Source of the DNA: Deltaproteobacteria bacterium
Lineage (GTDB): Bacteria > Myxococcota_A > Polyangia > DRWM01 > JAAZOP01
Length of the DNA stretch: 64,000 bases
NCBI GenBank assembly: GCA_016218765.1
Contig: JACRCZ010000141.1
Location: 117,398-181,397, forward strand
Direction: 5' to 3'
The translations under genes were made by a program, and so were the position numbers. Every line of letters begins with the position of its first letter. The first letter of the stretch is position 1. Positions 30,792 to 41,221 of this stretch are shown here, piece after piece. The notes under the pieces are model-generated. The model searched no databases. It was given only the letters and a program-made list of their open reading frames with translations, and was not told the DNA's origin.

Positions 30792-32390
30792 ATGGTACCC
30801 ACTCGCAACCCCGCGAACCGCCGTTTCTCCAGGGCCCTCGTGCCCCGGCCGTCGATACGCATCCTCGCCCTTGCGCTCGCCCTCACGCCCCACGCGGCCT
30901 GCAAGAAGAAGGCGACGGAGGAACAGTCGCTCGCGCCTGCCGTCCTCGCTGCCGATGCCGGGGCGACGCCCGCGGCCGCTACCGCCGCCGGCGACGCCGT
31001 GGCGACCACCACCGTCCGGGCCCCCGCCGACGAAGAGGCGGCTGCCGCGAAACTTCGCGCCTGCGTCGAACGCGGCGAAGGCTGCGACACGATCTCCGGC
31101 GCCGAGCGCGGTCTCGCGCTCAGGTTCCTGTGCCGCCAGGAACGCGGCACCAGGTGTGACTCGCTCTCGGCCGAGCAGATGGCCCAGACGCTTGCGCAGC
31201 CCATCGACGGGCCGTCCGGCCAGATCTCCCACGAGGAGGTCTGGGATGCCTTGTTCAAGCTCTGGGGCGTGCCGGAATGCGACGCGCCCCTCGTCGCCGA
31301 GAACGACAGGCTGCGCCCGCCCGTGTCCCTTTCCCGCGAGCAGCTCGGCGGCGCGGCGAGGATCGAAGTGCAGTCCGACGCGATCTACTGCAACCAACAG
31401 CGCGTGGCGCTCCTCAAGGACGAGAACGGCATCAGGACCGTGGACGAGCTGGCGAAGGCCGGCGGACGCAGCAGCTACATCATCGAGGACCTCAAGTTGC
31501 AGCTCGAGGGCTACCGCACCCAGCTCGACGAGATCGCGAGACGGACTGGAAGACACTTCCTCACCGCCCGCAGCGCCCTCGTCGTCGCGGACGCCGCCAC
31601 CCCCGTTCGCATCCTCAAGGAGATCCTCTACACCTCGAGGGAGGCCGGCTACGACCGCTTCCAGCTTGCCGTCCGCCGCGCCGCCGCGGCGCAGGACCAC
31701 TCGGCCGCCCGCGCCTGCGGCGATTTCGCCGCGATTACGTTCTTCCGCGGCGACGAGCGACGGGCCGCCGGCGGCGGGGCCGCCGAGGAGCTCGTCGACC
31801 TGCGTCTCGTCCTCATCCTGACCGAGGGCTCGATGACCCTCATGACCGCCAGGGACGTCTCGGCCGCCGTCATGCCGGAGGACCCGGCGACCGGCACGAA
31901 GGGTCGCATCGACATTCCCCACGTCGCGCTCTCCGCAGCCGACGTCGAGCGGGACCGTTTGGCCGCCTGCCCCTCGCCGCCCGACGCCGACTTCGACGAC
32001 TGCGCGTACTGGACCTACATGGCCGAGGTCCTCTCGTCGTGCTTCGGTGGGCCCGCGGCGCAGGTCAAGGTCCCCGACCTGCGCACGCTGAACCTCGCCC
32101 TCCGCGGCATCGCCGAGCGGGCGGACGCGGCCTACCCGGACGACCTCGCGGACCGCTGGCAGCTCAACATCAAGGCCGAGGACGACATCCCGCTCTGCCC
32201 CCTCGTCGGCATCCTCGACGCCGCCCGCTTCCGCAACCCCACCTTCGACTGGACCGCCGATCCGGCCTTCCAGGCCCGCTACGACCAGCTCCTCGCCCAG
32301 GACGTCCTCGACCCCCTCCTCGACCCCTCCTCCTTCGCCCCCGACCTCCGTTCCTCCCTCCTCTTCCCCGTCATCGGTTTCGTGAACTGA
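30792..32390 (+). CDS. Lipoprotein with an ExbD/TolR-like periplasmic domain
   Basis: The 532-residue protein has a strong ribosome binding site (GGGAGGT), a long N-region and lipobox LTPHAAC (about residues 31-37) followed by KKK. A central segment (about 190-310) contains IEVQSDAIYCNQQRVALL and, further on, ATPVRILKEILYTSREAGYD then FQLAVRR, the pattern of the folded periplasmic domain of ExbD/TolR. There is no transmembrane proton channel segment. The C-terminal 200 residues hold several Cys (CGDF, LAACPSPPDADFDDCAYW, CPLVG) and are not recognised. A lipoprotein carrying only the ExbD fold may bind peptidoglycan or a Tol-like partner; this is inference. Confidence 0.75.
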   Translation: MVPTRNPANRRFSRALVPRPSIRILALALALTPHAACKKKATEEQSLAPAVLAADAGATPAAATAAGDAVATTTVRAPADEEAAAAKLRACVERGEGCDTISGAERGLALRFLCRQERGTRCDSLSAEQMAQTLAQPIDGPSGQISHEEVWDALFKLWGVPECDAPLVAENDRLRPPVSLSREQLGGAARIEVQSDAIYCNQQRVALLKDENGIRTVDELAKAGGRSSYIIEDLKLQLEGYRTQLDEIARRTGRHFLTARSALVVADAATPVRILKEILYTSREAGYDRFQLAVRRAAAAQDHSAARACGDFAAITFFRGDERRAAGGGAAEELVDLRLVLILTEGSMTLMTARDVSAAVMPEDPATGTKGRIDIPHVALSAADVERDRLAACPSPPDADFDDCAYWTYMAEVLSSCFGGPAAQVKVPDLRTLNLALRGIAERADAAYPDDLADRWQLNIKAEDDIPLCPLVGILDAARFRNPTFDWTADPAFQARYDQLLAQDVLDPLLDPSSFAPDLRSSLLFPVIGFVN

Positions 32391-32461
32391 CCCCCTCTGG
32401 CCCGCGACCGCCCGACCGCGTATATTCCCGTCCCGGGGAGTTTCTGGGAGGTAGATCCACC

Positions 32462-33067
32462 ATGACGGCGACACAAAGGACCCTGACCCTTGTCGCGACC
32501 GTGGCGCTCCTGGCCGCGGCCGGCGGCTCCGTCCGGGCGACCGTGGTGCTGGCGCTCGGCTTCGACGAAATGGCCGCGCAGGCCGACCGCGTCGTGCTCG
32601 GCGACGTCACCTCCGTCACGGCGCGCTGGGTCGAGCGCGACGGCGCCAAGACGATCGAGACCGTCATCGACATCGCCGTCGACGACGAGCTGGGCAACGT
32701 TTCGGCCGCGCCGGTCGCGCGCATCGTGCAGCCCGGCGGCGCGATCGGCGACGTCGGTCTTGCCGTCGCCGGGATGCCCGAGTTCCGCGCGGGCGAGCGT
32801 GTGCTCGTTTTCCTTCGCGTCACCGGCGCCGACGAGCAGGGGCAGTCGGTGCACTCCGTCGTCGGCATGGCTCAGGGCAAGTTCATCGTGCTGCCGCGCC
32901 TGGGCGGCGGCTTCGACGCCATCCAGCAGCTCGGTCCGGGCTTCGGTGTCGCCGCCGCCGGTGAGGACGGCGTCGTCCGCGCCGTCGAGGACCAGGCGCC
33001 CCTCCGCATGGATTTGGGCGAGGCGCTCGCCCGCGTCCGCACGGTCCGCGGCGAGGTGACGCCGTGA
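32462..33067 (+). CDS. Secreted protein of unknown function, coupled to metalloprotease gene
   Basis: The 201-residue protein has a signal peptide (about 1-27, ending GGSVRA) and a compact beta-rich domain beginning VVLALGFDEMAAQADRVVLG. It resembles uncharacterised proteins I associate with secreted metalloproteases in Myxococcota (from memory). Ribosome binding site GGGAGGT lies at 32446-32452, and a TATATT -10-like hexamer at 32421-32426 lies in the gap after the preceding gene. Its TGA overlaps the GTG start of the protease (GTGA), so the two are translationally coupled; an inhibitor, chaperone or substrate role is possible. Confidence 0.75.
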   Translation: MTATQRTLTLVATVALLAAAGGSVRATVVLALGFDEMAAQADRVVLGDVTSVTARWVERDGAKTIETVIDIAVDDELGNVSAAPVARIVQPGGAIGDVGLAVAGMPEFRAGERVLVFLRVTGADEQGQSVHSVVGMAQGKFIVLPRLGGGFDAIQQLGPGFGVAAAGEDGVVRAVEDQAPLRMDLGEALARVRTVRGEVTP

Positions 33068-35022
33068 GGGGGGGTGGGCGGTGGGCCCTTCGACGGGCTC
33101 AGGACGGGCTGGGCGGTGGGCGGCCCTTCGACGGGCTCAGGGCGGGCTGGTCGGGGGCGTTGGCGGCCACGCTGGTCGCGGTGCTCGTGGGCCCCGCCGC
33201 GGCGTACACCACCATCACGTCGCCTGCGTCGCGCTGGGCCGAGTCGGACATCCCGCTGCCGGTGTACCTGAACCAGAACGGCAGCGACGACATCGGCATC
33301 GATGCCACGGAGCGCGAGGTGCAGGCGGCATTCGATGCCTGGAACAACGTCGACTGCTGCTACTTCACCTTCTCGTACGCCGGGCGTACCGGCATGACGT
33401 CCTCCGGCAGCAGCGGCACCAACGTCATCTCGTGGACCGAGAGCGGCTGGGACTACGAGTCGGGCGCCATTTGTGTCACGCAGGACTGGTTCGGCCGCGG
33501 CACGATCGTCGAGACCGACATGGACTGCAACGGCGTCAACATGACGTGGAACACGACCGGCTCCCGTGGAGGCGTGGATACGCAGAGCATCATGGCGCAC
33601 GAGATGGGCCACATGCTCGGCCTTGGCGACCTCTACGACGGCGCCCACGCCAGCTCCACGATGTACGGCGTGTACTCCGGCGGCACGGGCTCGCGGTCGC
33701 TGGCCGAGGACGACATGGCGGGCTGTCGTTTCCTGTACGAGGAGCCCTGCGGCGGGTGTTCCGTCGACACCGACTGCCCTTCGGGCTACCACTGCGACGC
33801 CGGCGCCTGCGTGCGCAACACCACCGCCGGCAGCATGTGCGACCCCTGCTCGTCCCCCGACGATTGCGCCGACGGCCTTTGCCTGTCCGGCTTCGCGGAC
33901 GGCGGCACGTACTGCGGCGTCAACTGCACATCCGACGCCGAGTGCGGCGCCGGCAACACCTGCTGGGCGGTCACGGGCGGGCCGAGCCAGTGCGCGCCGA
34001 CCGACGGCGATTGTTCCGGCGGCTCCACGGGCTGCCTGAGCGACACCGATTGTCCCAGCGGCTACCACTGCGAGTCCAGCGCGTGCGTGCCCGACGAGCC
34101 GCGGCCGGAGTGCGCCGTCGACACCGATTGCGGCGAGGGGCGGCACTGCCAAGGCGGTACCTGCGTCAACAACCCGCCGAGCTCGCGGGGCTTCGGCGAG
34201 CCCTGCACGAGCGACTCGCAGTGCGGCAGCCGCCTCTGCCTGGGCGGCGTGTGCACCCAGAGCTGCGACCCGGCCCGGCCGTTCGACGGCTGCCCCGGGG
34301 GTACGTACTGCGACGACGTCGCGTGCGGCGAGGGCCGCTGCCGGCCGGGCGGCCCCGGTCCGGGCGAGCTGTTCGCCTCGTGCGGCGGCGATGCCGACTG
34401 CCAGAGCGGCTTCTGCGACGCCTCCGGCGGCGCGGCCGTCTGCCTCACCCCCTGCAATCCCAGCGAGGCGTTCACCTCGTGCCAGCTCGGCGAGACCTGC
34501 CAGCCGCTCGGCGGCCCCAACTGCGGTGCCTGCCTTTGCGGCGCCGGCATGTTCGGCGACCCGTGCGACAGCGACCTCGAGTGCGTCGTCGGCCTCTGCC
34601 GTGCCGCGGTCGAGGGCGAGCTGCCCCGCTGCACGACGGAGTGCGTCAACGGCGCCTGCCCGTTCGGCGCCTCGTGCAGCGCCGTCATCGCCCCCGACGG
34701 CTCCTCCGAGATGCGTTGCGCCGCCACCGGCCAGCGCCTTGGCGGTCGCTGCGCCGCCAACGAGGAGTGCCAGTCCGGCTTCTGCTGGAGCTACAACGGC
34801 CAGAGCTTCTGCTCCCGGCCCTGCGGCGGCATCTGCGGCTGCCCCATGGCGCAGAGCTGCGTGACCGCCGGCTCCGGCGACAGCTTCTGCGTCCCCAACG
34901 GCGTCGTCGCGGACGACGGCTGCGGTTGCCGCGCCACCGGCCGCCCCGCACCCGGCGGCCTCCTCGGCCTGTTGGGTCTCGCCCTTGTTCTGGGTCTTCG
35001 CACCGTCCGTCGTCGCGGGTAG
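33064..35022 (+). CDS. Secreted matrixin-type zinc metalloprotease with Cys-rich repeats and MYXO-CTERM tail
   Basis: The 652-residue protein begins at a GTG overlapping the upstream stop. Two copies of dispersed repeat B are translated at the start, extending the n-region before the signal peptide core (about 30-48, ATLVAVLVGPAAAYT). The protease domain (about 48-225) has HEMGHMLGLGD (zinc ligands) and the Met-turn SSTMYG. The rest is a chain of Cys-rich units (DTDCPSGYHCD, CTSDSQCGSRLC and others). The C-terminus, DGCGCRATGRP, a hydrophobic helix and RTVRRRG, is a textbook MYXO-CTERM sorting signal for surface anchoring or processing. The substrate is unknown. Confidence 0.92.
   Translation: MRGGGRWALRRAQDGLGGGRPFDGLRAGWSGALAATLVAVLVGPAAAYTTITSPASRWAESDIPLPVYLNQNGSDDIGIDATEREVQAAFDAWNNVDCCYFTFSYAGRTGMTSSGSSGTNVISWTESGWDYESGAICVTQDWFGRGTIVETDMDCNGVNMTWNTTGSRGGVDTQSIMAHEMGHMLGLGDLYDGAHASSTMYGVYSGGTGSRSLAEDDMAGCRFLYEEPCGGCSVDTDCPSGYHCDAGACVRNTTAGSMCDPCSSPDDCADGLCLSGFADGGTYCGVNCTSDAECGAGNTCWAVTGGPSQCAPTDGDCSGGSTGCLSDTDCPSGYHCESSACVPDEPRPECAVDTDCGEGRHCQGGTCVNNPPSSRGFGEPCTSDSQCGSRLCLGGVCTQSCDPARPFDGCPGGTYCDDVACGEGRCRPGGPGPGELFASCGGDADCQSGFCDASGGAAVCLTPCNPSEAFTSCQLGETCQPLGGPNCGACLCGAGMFGDPCDSDLECVVGLCRAAVEGELPRCTTECVNGACPFGASCSAVIAPDGSSEMRCAATGQRLGGRCAANEECQSGFCWSYNGQSFCSRPCGGICGCPMAQSCVTAGSGDSFCVPNGVVADDGCGCRATGRPAPGGLLGLLGLALVLGLRTVRRRG
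33086..33142. repeat. Dispersed repeat family B, copies 3a and 3b in tandem, translated
   Basis: CCCTTCGACGGGCTCAGG at 33086-33103 and again at 33124-33142, within a 38-base tandem unit that also repeats the flanking GTGGGCGGTGGG. Both lie in the first 27 codons of the metalloprotease gene. Confidence 0.9.
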
Positions 35023-35035
35023 ACTCCCCCGCCCG

Positions 35036-37297
<2,262 letters not shown>

Positions 37298-37309
37298 CGT
37301 CCCTCCCCC

Positions 37310-37350
37310 CTTTGCGTCCCTTGCCTCTTTGCGCCCTTCGCGCGGGAATC
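37310..37350. repeat. Dispersed repeat family A, copy 5
   Basis: CTTTGCGTCCCTTGCCTCTT-type heptads ending CGCGCGGGAAT between the helicase and TetR genes, non-coding here. Confidence 0.75.
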
Positions 37351-37360
37351 GCCCGCTGGG

Positions 37361-37409
37361 TTGACAAGCGCCCCGCTCGGTGGCAAACACGCCGCTGAAT
37401 CGCGGTTCA
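37361..37409 (+). promoter_or_regulatory. Candidate promoter and operator upstream of TetR-etfBA
   Basis: TTGACA at 37361-37366 has no convincing -10 box at 16-18 bases. At 37396-37409 lies the near-palindrome TGAATCGCGGTTCA (arms TGAA/TTCA, one mismatched pair), 24 bases before the TetR start, a plausible site for autoregulation. Confidence 0.45.
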
Positions 37410-37433
37410 CGGTCCGCGGCCGGGAAGGACGCC

Positions 37434-38072
37434 ATGCGCGAAGTCGATCGAGCCAGGAAGCGCGAGAGGATCCTCAAGGCGGCGATCCGCGTCTTCGCAC
37501 GCCACGGCTTCTTCGTCAGTCGTGTCTCGCAGATCGCCGGCGCCGCCGGTGTCGCCGACGGCACGATCTACCTCTACTTCCACAACAAGGACGACATCCT
37601 CATCTCCATCTTCGAGGATCGCATCGACGCTCTCTGCGCCGTCATCCGCAAGGCCGTCTCCGAGCTCGACGATCCCGCGGAGAAGCTGCGTCGGGTCATC
37701 GAGCTGCAGCTCGGCATCGTCCGTCGCCACCGCGATCTGGCCGAGGTCCTGTCCATCAACCTGCGCCAGTCCACGCGTTTCCTGAAGCAGTTCGCGGCGC
37801 CGAAGTTCAACCGCTACCTCGACCTCATCGCGGAGATCGTCCGCGAGGGCCAGCAGAAGGGCATCTTCCGCGAGGACGTCTCCCCCCGCGTCTTCGCCTG
37901 CTCGCTCTTCGGCGCGCTCGACGGCCTGACCCTCACCTGGGTCATCGGCAAGGGGAAGCCGGAACGACTCCAACGTGCGGCCGACGCCGCCGCGACGATC
38001 CTGATCGAGGGTATTCGCAAGCGGCCCGCGGAGACCCCGCGCCGCCGCGCGAGGAAAGGAGGAAAGCCGTGA
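37434..38072 (+). CDS. TetR-family transcriptional regulator, FadR/PsrA-like by context
   Basis: The 212-residue protein has a TetR helix-turn-helix at about residues 8-55 (RILKAAIRVFARHGF, then GVADGTIYLYFHNKDDIL) and a C-terminal ligand-binding domain. The ATG at 37434 follows GGAAGGA; an upstream in-frame GTG at 37380 would add 18 unconserved residues. It overlaps etfB by GTGA. TetR regulators located with etfBA in other Proteobacteria and Gram-positives respond to acyl-CoA, so control of beta-oxidation electron transfer is likely. Confidence 0.9.
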   Translation: MREVDRARKRERILKAAIRVFARHGFFVSRVSQIAGAAGVADGTIYLYFHNKDDILISIFEDRIDALCAVIRKAVSELDDPAEKLRRVIELQLGIVRRHRDLAEVLSINLRQSTRFLKQFAAPKFNRYLDLIAEIVREGQQKGIFREDVSPRVFACSLFGALDGLTLTWVIGKGKPERLQRAADAAATILIEGIRKRPAETPRRRARKGGKP

Positions 38073-38899
38073 AGATCCTGGTTCCCTTGAAGCGGGTCGC
38101 CGACCCCGACAACGCCAACAAGGTGAAGATCGCCTCCGACGGCTCCAAGGTCACCTCGGAGGGGCTGGAGTGGAAGCTCAACCCGTTCGACGAGTACGCC
38201 GTCGAGGCCGCGTTGCGGATCACGGAGAACGCCGCGACCAACGCCCGGCTGGGCGAGGTCGTGGTCGTGTCCCTCGGTCCCGCCGAGGCCAAGCAGCAGG
38301 TCACGCAGGCCCTCGCCATGGGAGCCGATCGCGGCATGCTGGTGGAGGCCGCCGACGAGGCGCTCGACGCTTCCGTCGTGGTCGACGTGCTGGAGAAGGT
38401 CGTCGCCGAGGAGAAGCCGGATCTGATCCTCGCCGGCAAGCAGGTGGTCGACGGCGATTCCAACCAGGTCGCCCAGATGCTCGCCCAGCGTCTCGGCTGG
38501 CCCCAGGCCACCTTCGCCGCCAAGATCGAGACCGATGCGGGTCTGAAGACGGCCCTCGTCGTGCGCGAGGTCGACGGCGGCGTGTCGAAGCTCAAGCTCA
38601 CCTTCCCCGCCGTCATCTCGGTCGACCTGCGCATCGTCGCGCCCGAGGGCGTGAAGAACGGCAACACGCCGGCGGAGAAGAAGTACAACGACGGTCCGCG
38701 CTACCCCTCGCTCAAGGGCATCATGCAGGCCAAGAAGAAGCCGTTGGCCCTGAAGAAGCCGGGCGACTTCGGCGTCACCCCGAACCCGCGGCTGGAGGTC
38801 CTGAAGTTCGAGCCCCCGCCGGCCCGCAAGGCCGGCGTGAAGGTGCCCGACGTCGAGACCCTGGTGGCCAAGCTCAAGAACGAGGCGCGCGTCATCTAG
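38069..38899 (+). CDS. etfB: Electron transfer flavoprotein beta subunit
   Basis: The 276-residue protein begins at GTG with ribosome binding site GGAAAGGAGG and overlaps the TetR stop. Family features: MKILVPLKRVADPDNANKV, LNPFDEYAVEAALRI, ALAMGADRGMLVE, PDLILAGKQVVDGDSNQVAQ and the recognition-loop area GVKNGNT. With EtfA it accepts electrons from acyl-CoA and other flavin dehydrogenases. Length and spacing fit the classical (non-bifurcating) EtfB; this is a tentative reading. Confidence 0.96.
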   Translation: MKILVPLKRVADPDNANKVKIASDGSKVTSEGLEWKLNPFDEYAVEAALRITENAATNARLGEVVVVSLGPAEAKQQVTQALAMGADRGMLVEAADEALDASVVVDVLEKVVAEEKPDLILAGKQVVDGDSNQVAQMLAQRLGWPQATFAAKIETDAGLKTALVVREVDGGVSKLKLTFPAVISVDLRIVAPEGVKNGNTPAEKKYNDGPRYPSLKGIMQAKKKPLALKKPGDFGVTPNPRLEVLKFEPPPARKAGVKVPDVETLVAKLKNEARVI

Positions 38900-38918
38900 C
38901 GCGGGAGAGGAGAGCAAC

Positions 38919-39881
38919 ATGCCGAACGTCCTCGTCATCGCCGAACTCTTCGAAGGCAAGGTGCGCAAGGGCTCGCTGTCCGCGATCACGTTCGCCCGCG
39001 AGGCGGCCGCGATCGTCGGCGGTGGCTTCGATCTCCTGGTGCTCGGCCCCGGTGCCAAGGCCGCGGCGCCGTCGCTGGCCAAGTACGGCGCCGGCAAGGT
39101 CCTGGCCGGCGAGGCCGGCGAGTACGTCGCCGAGGCCTACGCGCCGCTGGTCGCGAAGAACGCGGCCGGCTACGCCGTCGTGTGCGCCACGGCCACCGCG
39201 ATGGGCAAGGACCTGATGCCGCGGGTTGCCGAGCACCTCAAGGCCGGCATGGCCAGCGACGTCGTCAAGGTCGCCAACCAGGGCGGTCTGGTGCTGGTGC
39301 GTCCCATGTACGCCGGCAACGTCCTGGCCCACGTCAAGGTCAAGACCCCGGTCGCCGTCGTCACGGTGCGGCAGGCCGAGTTCGAGGCCGCGGCGGAGAC
39401 GGGCGGCGCCTCGCCCGTCGCCGACGCCGCGGCGTCGCCCGCGGAAGCCGCGGCGGCCCGCGTCGCCGTCGCCGGTTTCGAGAAGGTGGTTTCGGCGCGG
39501 CCCGAGCTGACGGACGCCCGCGTCATCGTCTCGGGCGGACGGGGCCTCAAGAGCGGCGACAACTTCAAGATCATCGAACAGCTCGCCGACCTCCTGCACG
39601 GCGCCGTCGGCGCCACCCGTGCGGCGGTCGACGCCGGCTTCGTTCCGAACGACCTGCAGGTCGGCCAGACCGGGAAGATCGTCGCCCCGCAACTCTACAT
39701 CGCCGTGGGCCTGTCCGGCGCGCTGCAGCACCTGGCGGGGATGAAGGGCTCCAAGGTCATCGTCGCGATCAACAAGGATCCGGAGGCGCCGATCTTCACC
39801 GTCGCCGACTACGGCCTTGTCGCGGACCTCTTCCAGGCCGTTCCCGCCCTCGTCACCGAGCTCAAGAAGGTCGTCGCGTAG
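38919..39881 (+). CDS. etfA: Electron transfer flavoprotein alpha subunit
   Basis: The 320-residue protein has the N-terminal EtfA domain ([20 protein letters not shown]) and the C-terminal FAD-binding domain with [39 protein letters not shown] and [20 protein letters not shown], all conserved FAD contacts. It lies 19 bases after etfB, with AGAGGAGAG as ribosome binding site. Electrons would normally pass to ETF:quinone oxidoreductase, which is not in the window. Confidence 0.97.
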   Translation: MPNVLVIAELFEGKVRKGSLSAITFAREAAAIVGGGFDLLVLGPGAKAAAPSLAKYGAGKVLAGEAGEYVAEAYAPLVAKNAAGYAVVCATATAMGKDLMPRVAEHLKAGMASDVVKVANQGGLVLVRPMYAGNVLAHVKVKTPVAVVTVRQAEFEAAAETGGASPVADAAASPAEAAAARVAVAGFEKVVSARPELTDARVIVSGGRGLKSGDNFKIIEQLADLLHGAVGATRAAVDAGFVPNDLQVGQTGKIVAPQLYIAVGLSGALQHLAGMKGSKVIVAINKDPEAPIFTVADYGLVADLFQAVPALVTELKKVVA

Positions 39882-40062
39882 GGCACGCTCTCCGGGCCCC
39901 GGGCGCATTCTTGCCGCCTTGGTGGCCGAGCGGCACCTGCAGCCCGCACCTCGCCACCTCTCCAGCCGGCCTCCCCACCTCTCCCTGTCCGGATTCGCGC
40001 TCGACGAGCAGACCGGACGACCCCGCCCGACGCGATTCGTCGGTTTCGGGCGCCGGCCTCGC

Positions 40063-40923
40063 CTAGATGTTCGAGGCGAACAGCGTGATGTCCATCACGC
40101 CCCGGAGGCCCACGAACGGCGCGACGTCCTCCGCTCCGCCGAAGAAGACGAGCGCGCCGCCGTAGAAGTCGAAGCCCCCGCCGAACGGGTAGATCCATTG
40201 CAGGCTCACTTCCGGCGCCGCGATCAGGAACGGCACGTCCTCTTCTTCCCACCCCGCGCCGATCGTGGTCCCGCCGCCGATCATGGCGCCCAATCCGAAG
40301 GTGAACCAGGGCAGCTCCTCCAGGATGTTCGTCCCGAAGTAGTACTTCACGTCCGCGGCCCCGCCCACGGCGATGACGGTGTCCGCGCCGGAGAACATCT
40401 CGAACAGCAGGTCCAGGCCGAGCTGCACCGTCGAGGCCGATTCGGCCGGGCCCATGACCCACAGGTGCTCCCACCCCATCGTCATGTCCAGGAGGCCGCC
40501 GTCCGCGATGAAGACGTAGCCGCCGCCGAACTTGAACGTGAAGTTGTCGATGTCCCCGTCCGCGACGACCCCCGAGTAGCCGGGATCGTAACTCGTCGGT
40601 GCGTACCCGGCCGGAGCGTACCCCCCGCCGCCGTCCGCCCCGCACTGGCTGATCTGGTACGAGCAGTTCCGCGAAGCGCAGGCGTCCGACGAGTCGTACG
40701 GGCAGTACGTGTCCAGGCACTGCAGGGCCGCGGCGAACAGGGCCTGCGAGGTCGCGTCGCCGTATCGCGCGCACTCGCGCGTGCACCGGTCGTCGTAGCA
40801 CGCCGCGACGCAGTTCACGATGTCGTTGCAGGTCGCGGTCGCCCGTGCCGGGGCAGCGAGCGTCGCGATCGCCGCCAGCAGCGCCGCCGGCAGGACTCGC
40901 CCGGCCGCCTTCCTCGCCTTCAT
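40063..40923 (-). CDS. Secreted protein with Cys-rich N-terminus and outer-membrane-like barrel
   Basis: The 286-residue protein has a signal peptide (about 1-29) and ribosome binding site GAGGAGG. Residues 30-100 hold ten Cys in short CxxxC-type pairs (CNDIVNCVAACYDDRCTREC). A Gly/Tyr/Pro-rich hinge follows, then about 170 residues of alternating pattern with frequent Gly and aromatics (FTFKFGGGYVFIADGGLLDM, FTFGLGAMIGGGTTIGAG, FYGGALVFFGG), as expected of a small outer-membrane beta-barrel. No family was recognised. The gene is convergent with etfA and divergent from the next lipoprotein gene. Confidence 0.75.
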   Translation of the reverse strand: MKARKAAGRVLPAALLAAIATLAAPARATATCNDIVNCVAACYDDRCTRECARYGDATSQALFAAALQCLDTYCPYDSSDACASRNCSYQISQCGADGGGGYAPAGYAPTSYDPGYSGVVADGDIDNFTFKFGGGYVFIADGGLLDMTMGWEHLWVMGPAESASTVQLGLDLLFEMFSGADTVIAVGGAADVKYYFGTNILEELPWFTFGLGAMIGGGTTIGAGWEEEDVPFLIAAPEVSLQWIYPFGGGFDFYGGALVFFGGAEDVAPFVGLRGVMDITLFASNI

Positions 40924-41065
40924 CGCTTGCCTCCTCGCCCCGCATCGTGCGGACGTCCTGCCGCCGCGGTCCCCGCGACCGCCACTGTGCCCGGATTCCG
41001 GCTGCGCGGTCAACGCTCGCTTCCGGCCTTCGGAGTGCGGCCCTTCCTGTATTCGAACCGCGGGC

Positions 41066-41155
41066 TGCTCGGCGGCGGGGCCGCCGCGTCCCTGCTCGGC
41101 GGCAGAGCCGCCGAGTCCCTTCGGGGCCGGGGCCAGCCCGCGGCTTTGGAGCCGC
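41066..41155. repeat. Tandem GC-rich hairpins in the 40924-41221 gap
   Basis: Two 26-27-base direct repeats beginning CTGCTCGGCGGC each fold into a hairpin: CGGCGGC-GGG-GCCGCCG (41070-41086) and CTCGGCGGC-AGA-GCCGCCGAG (41095-41115). A third hairpin, GCGGCT-TTGG-AGCCGC, lies at 41140-41155. None is followed by a T-run. The remaining 140 bases of the gap show nothing I recognise. TACAAT at 41187-41192, 30 bases before the next start, could be a -10 element. Confidence 0.7.
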
Positions 41156-41221
41156 ACCCGCCCTACCATCCCCGACGGCAACGGCGTACAATCCGGCCCA
41201 GGCGGTTCCAGGGAGGGTGTC

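Noticed and set aside
39918..39960. TGGTGGCCGAGCGG-like sequence resembling the D-arm of a Ser/Leu tRNA
   Set aside because: No T-arm (GTTCGA) or matching acceptor stem can be placed at proper distance on either strand.
41070..41155. Intrinsic terminators
   Set aside because: Strong hairpins but no following T-run on either strand.
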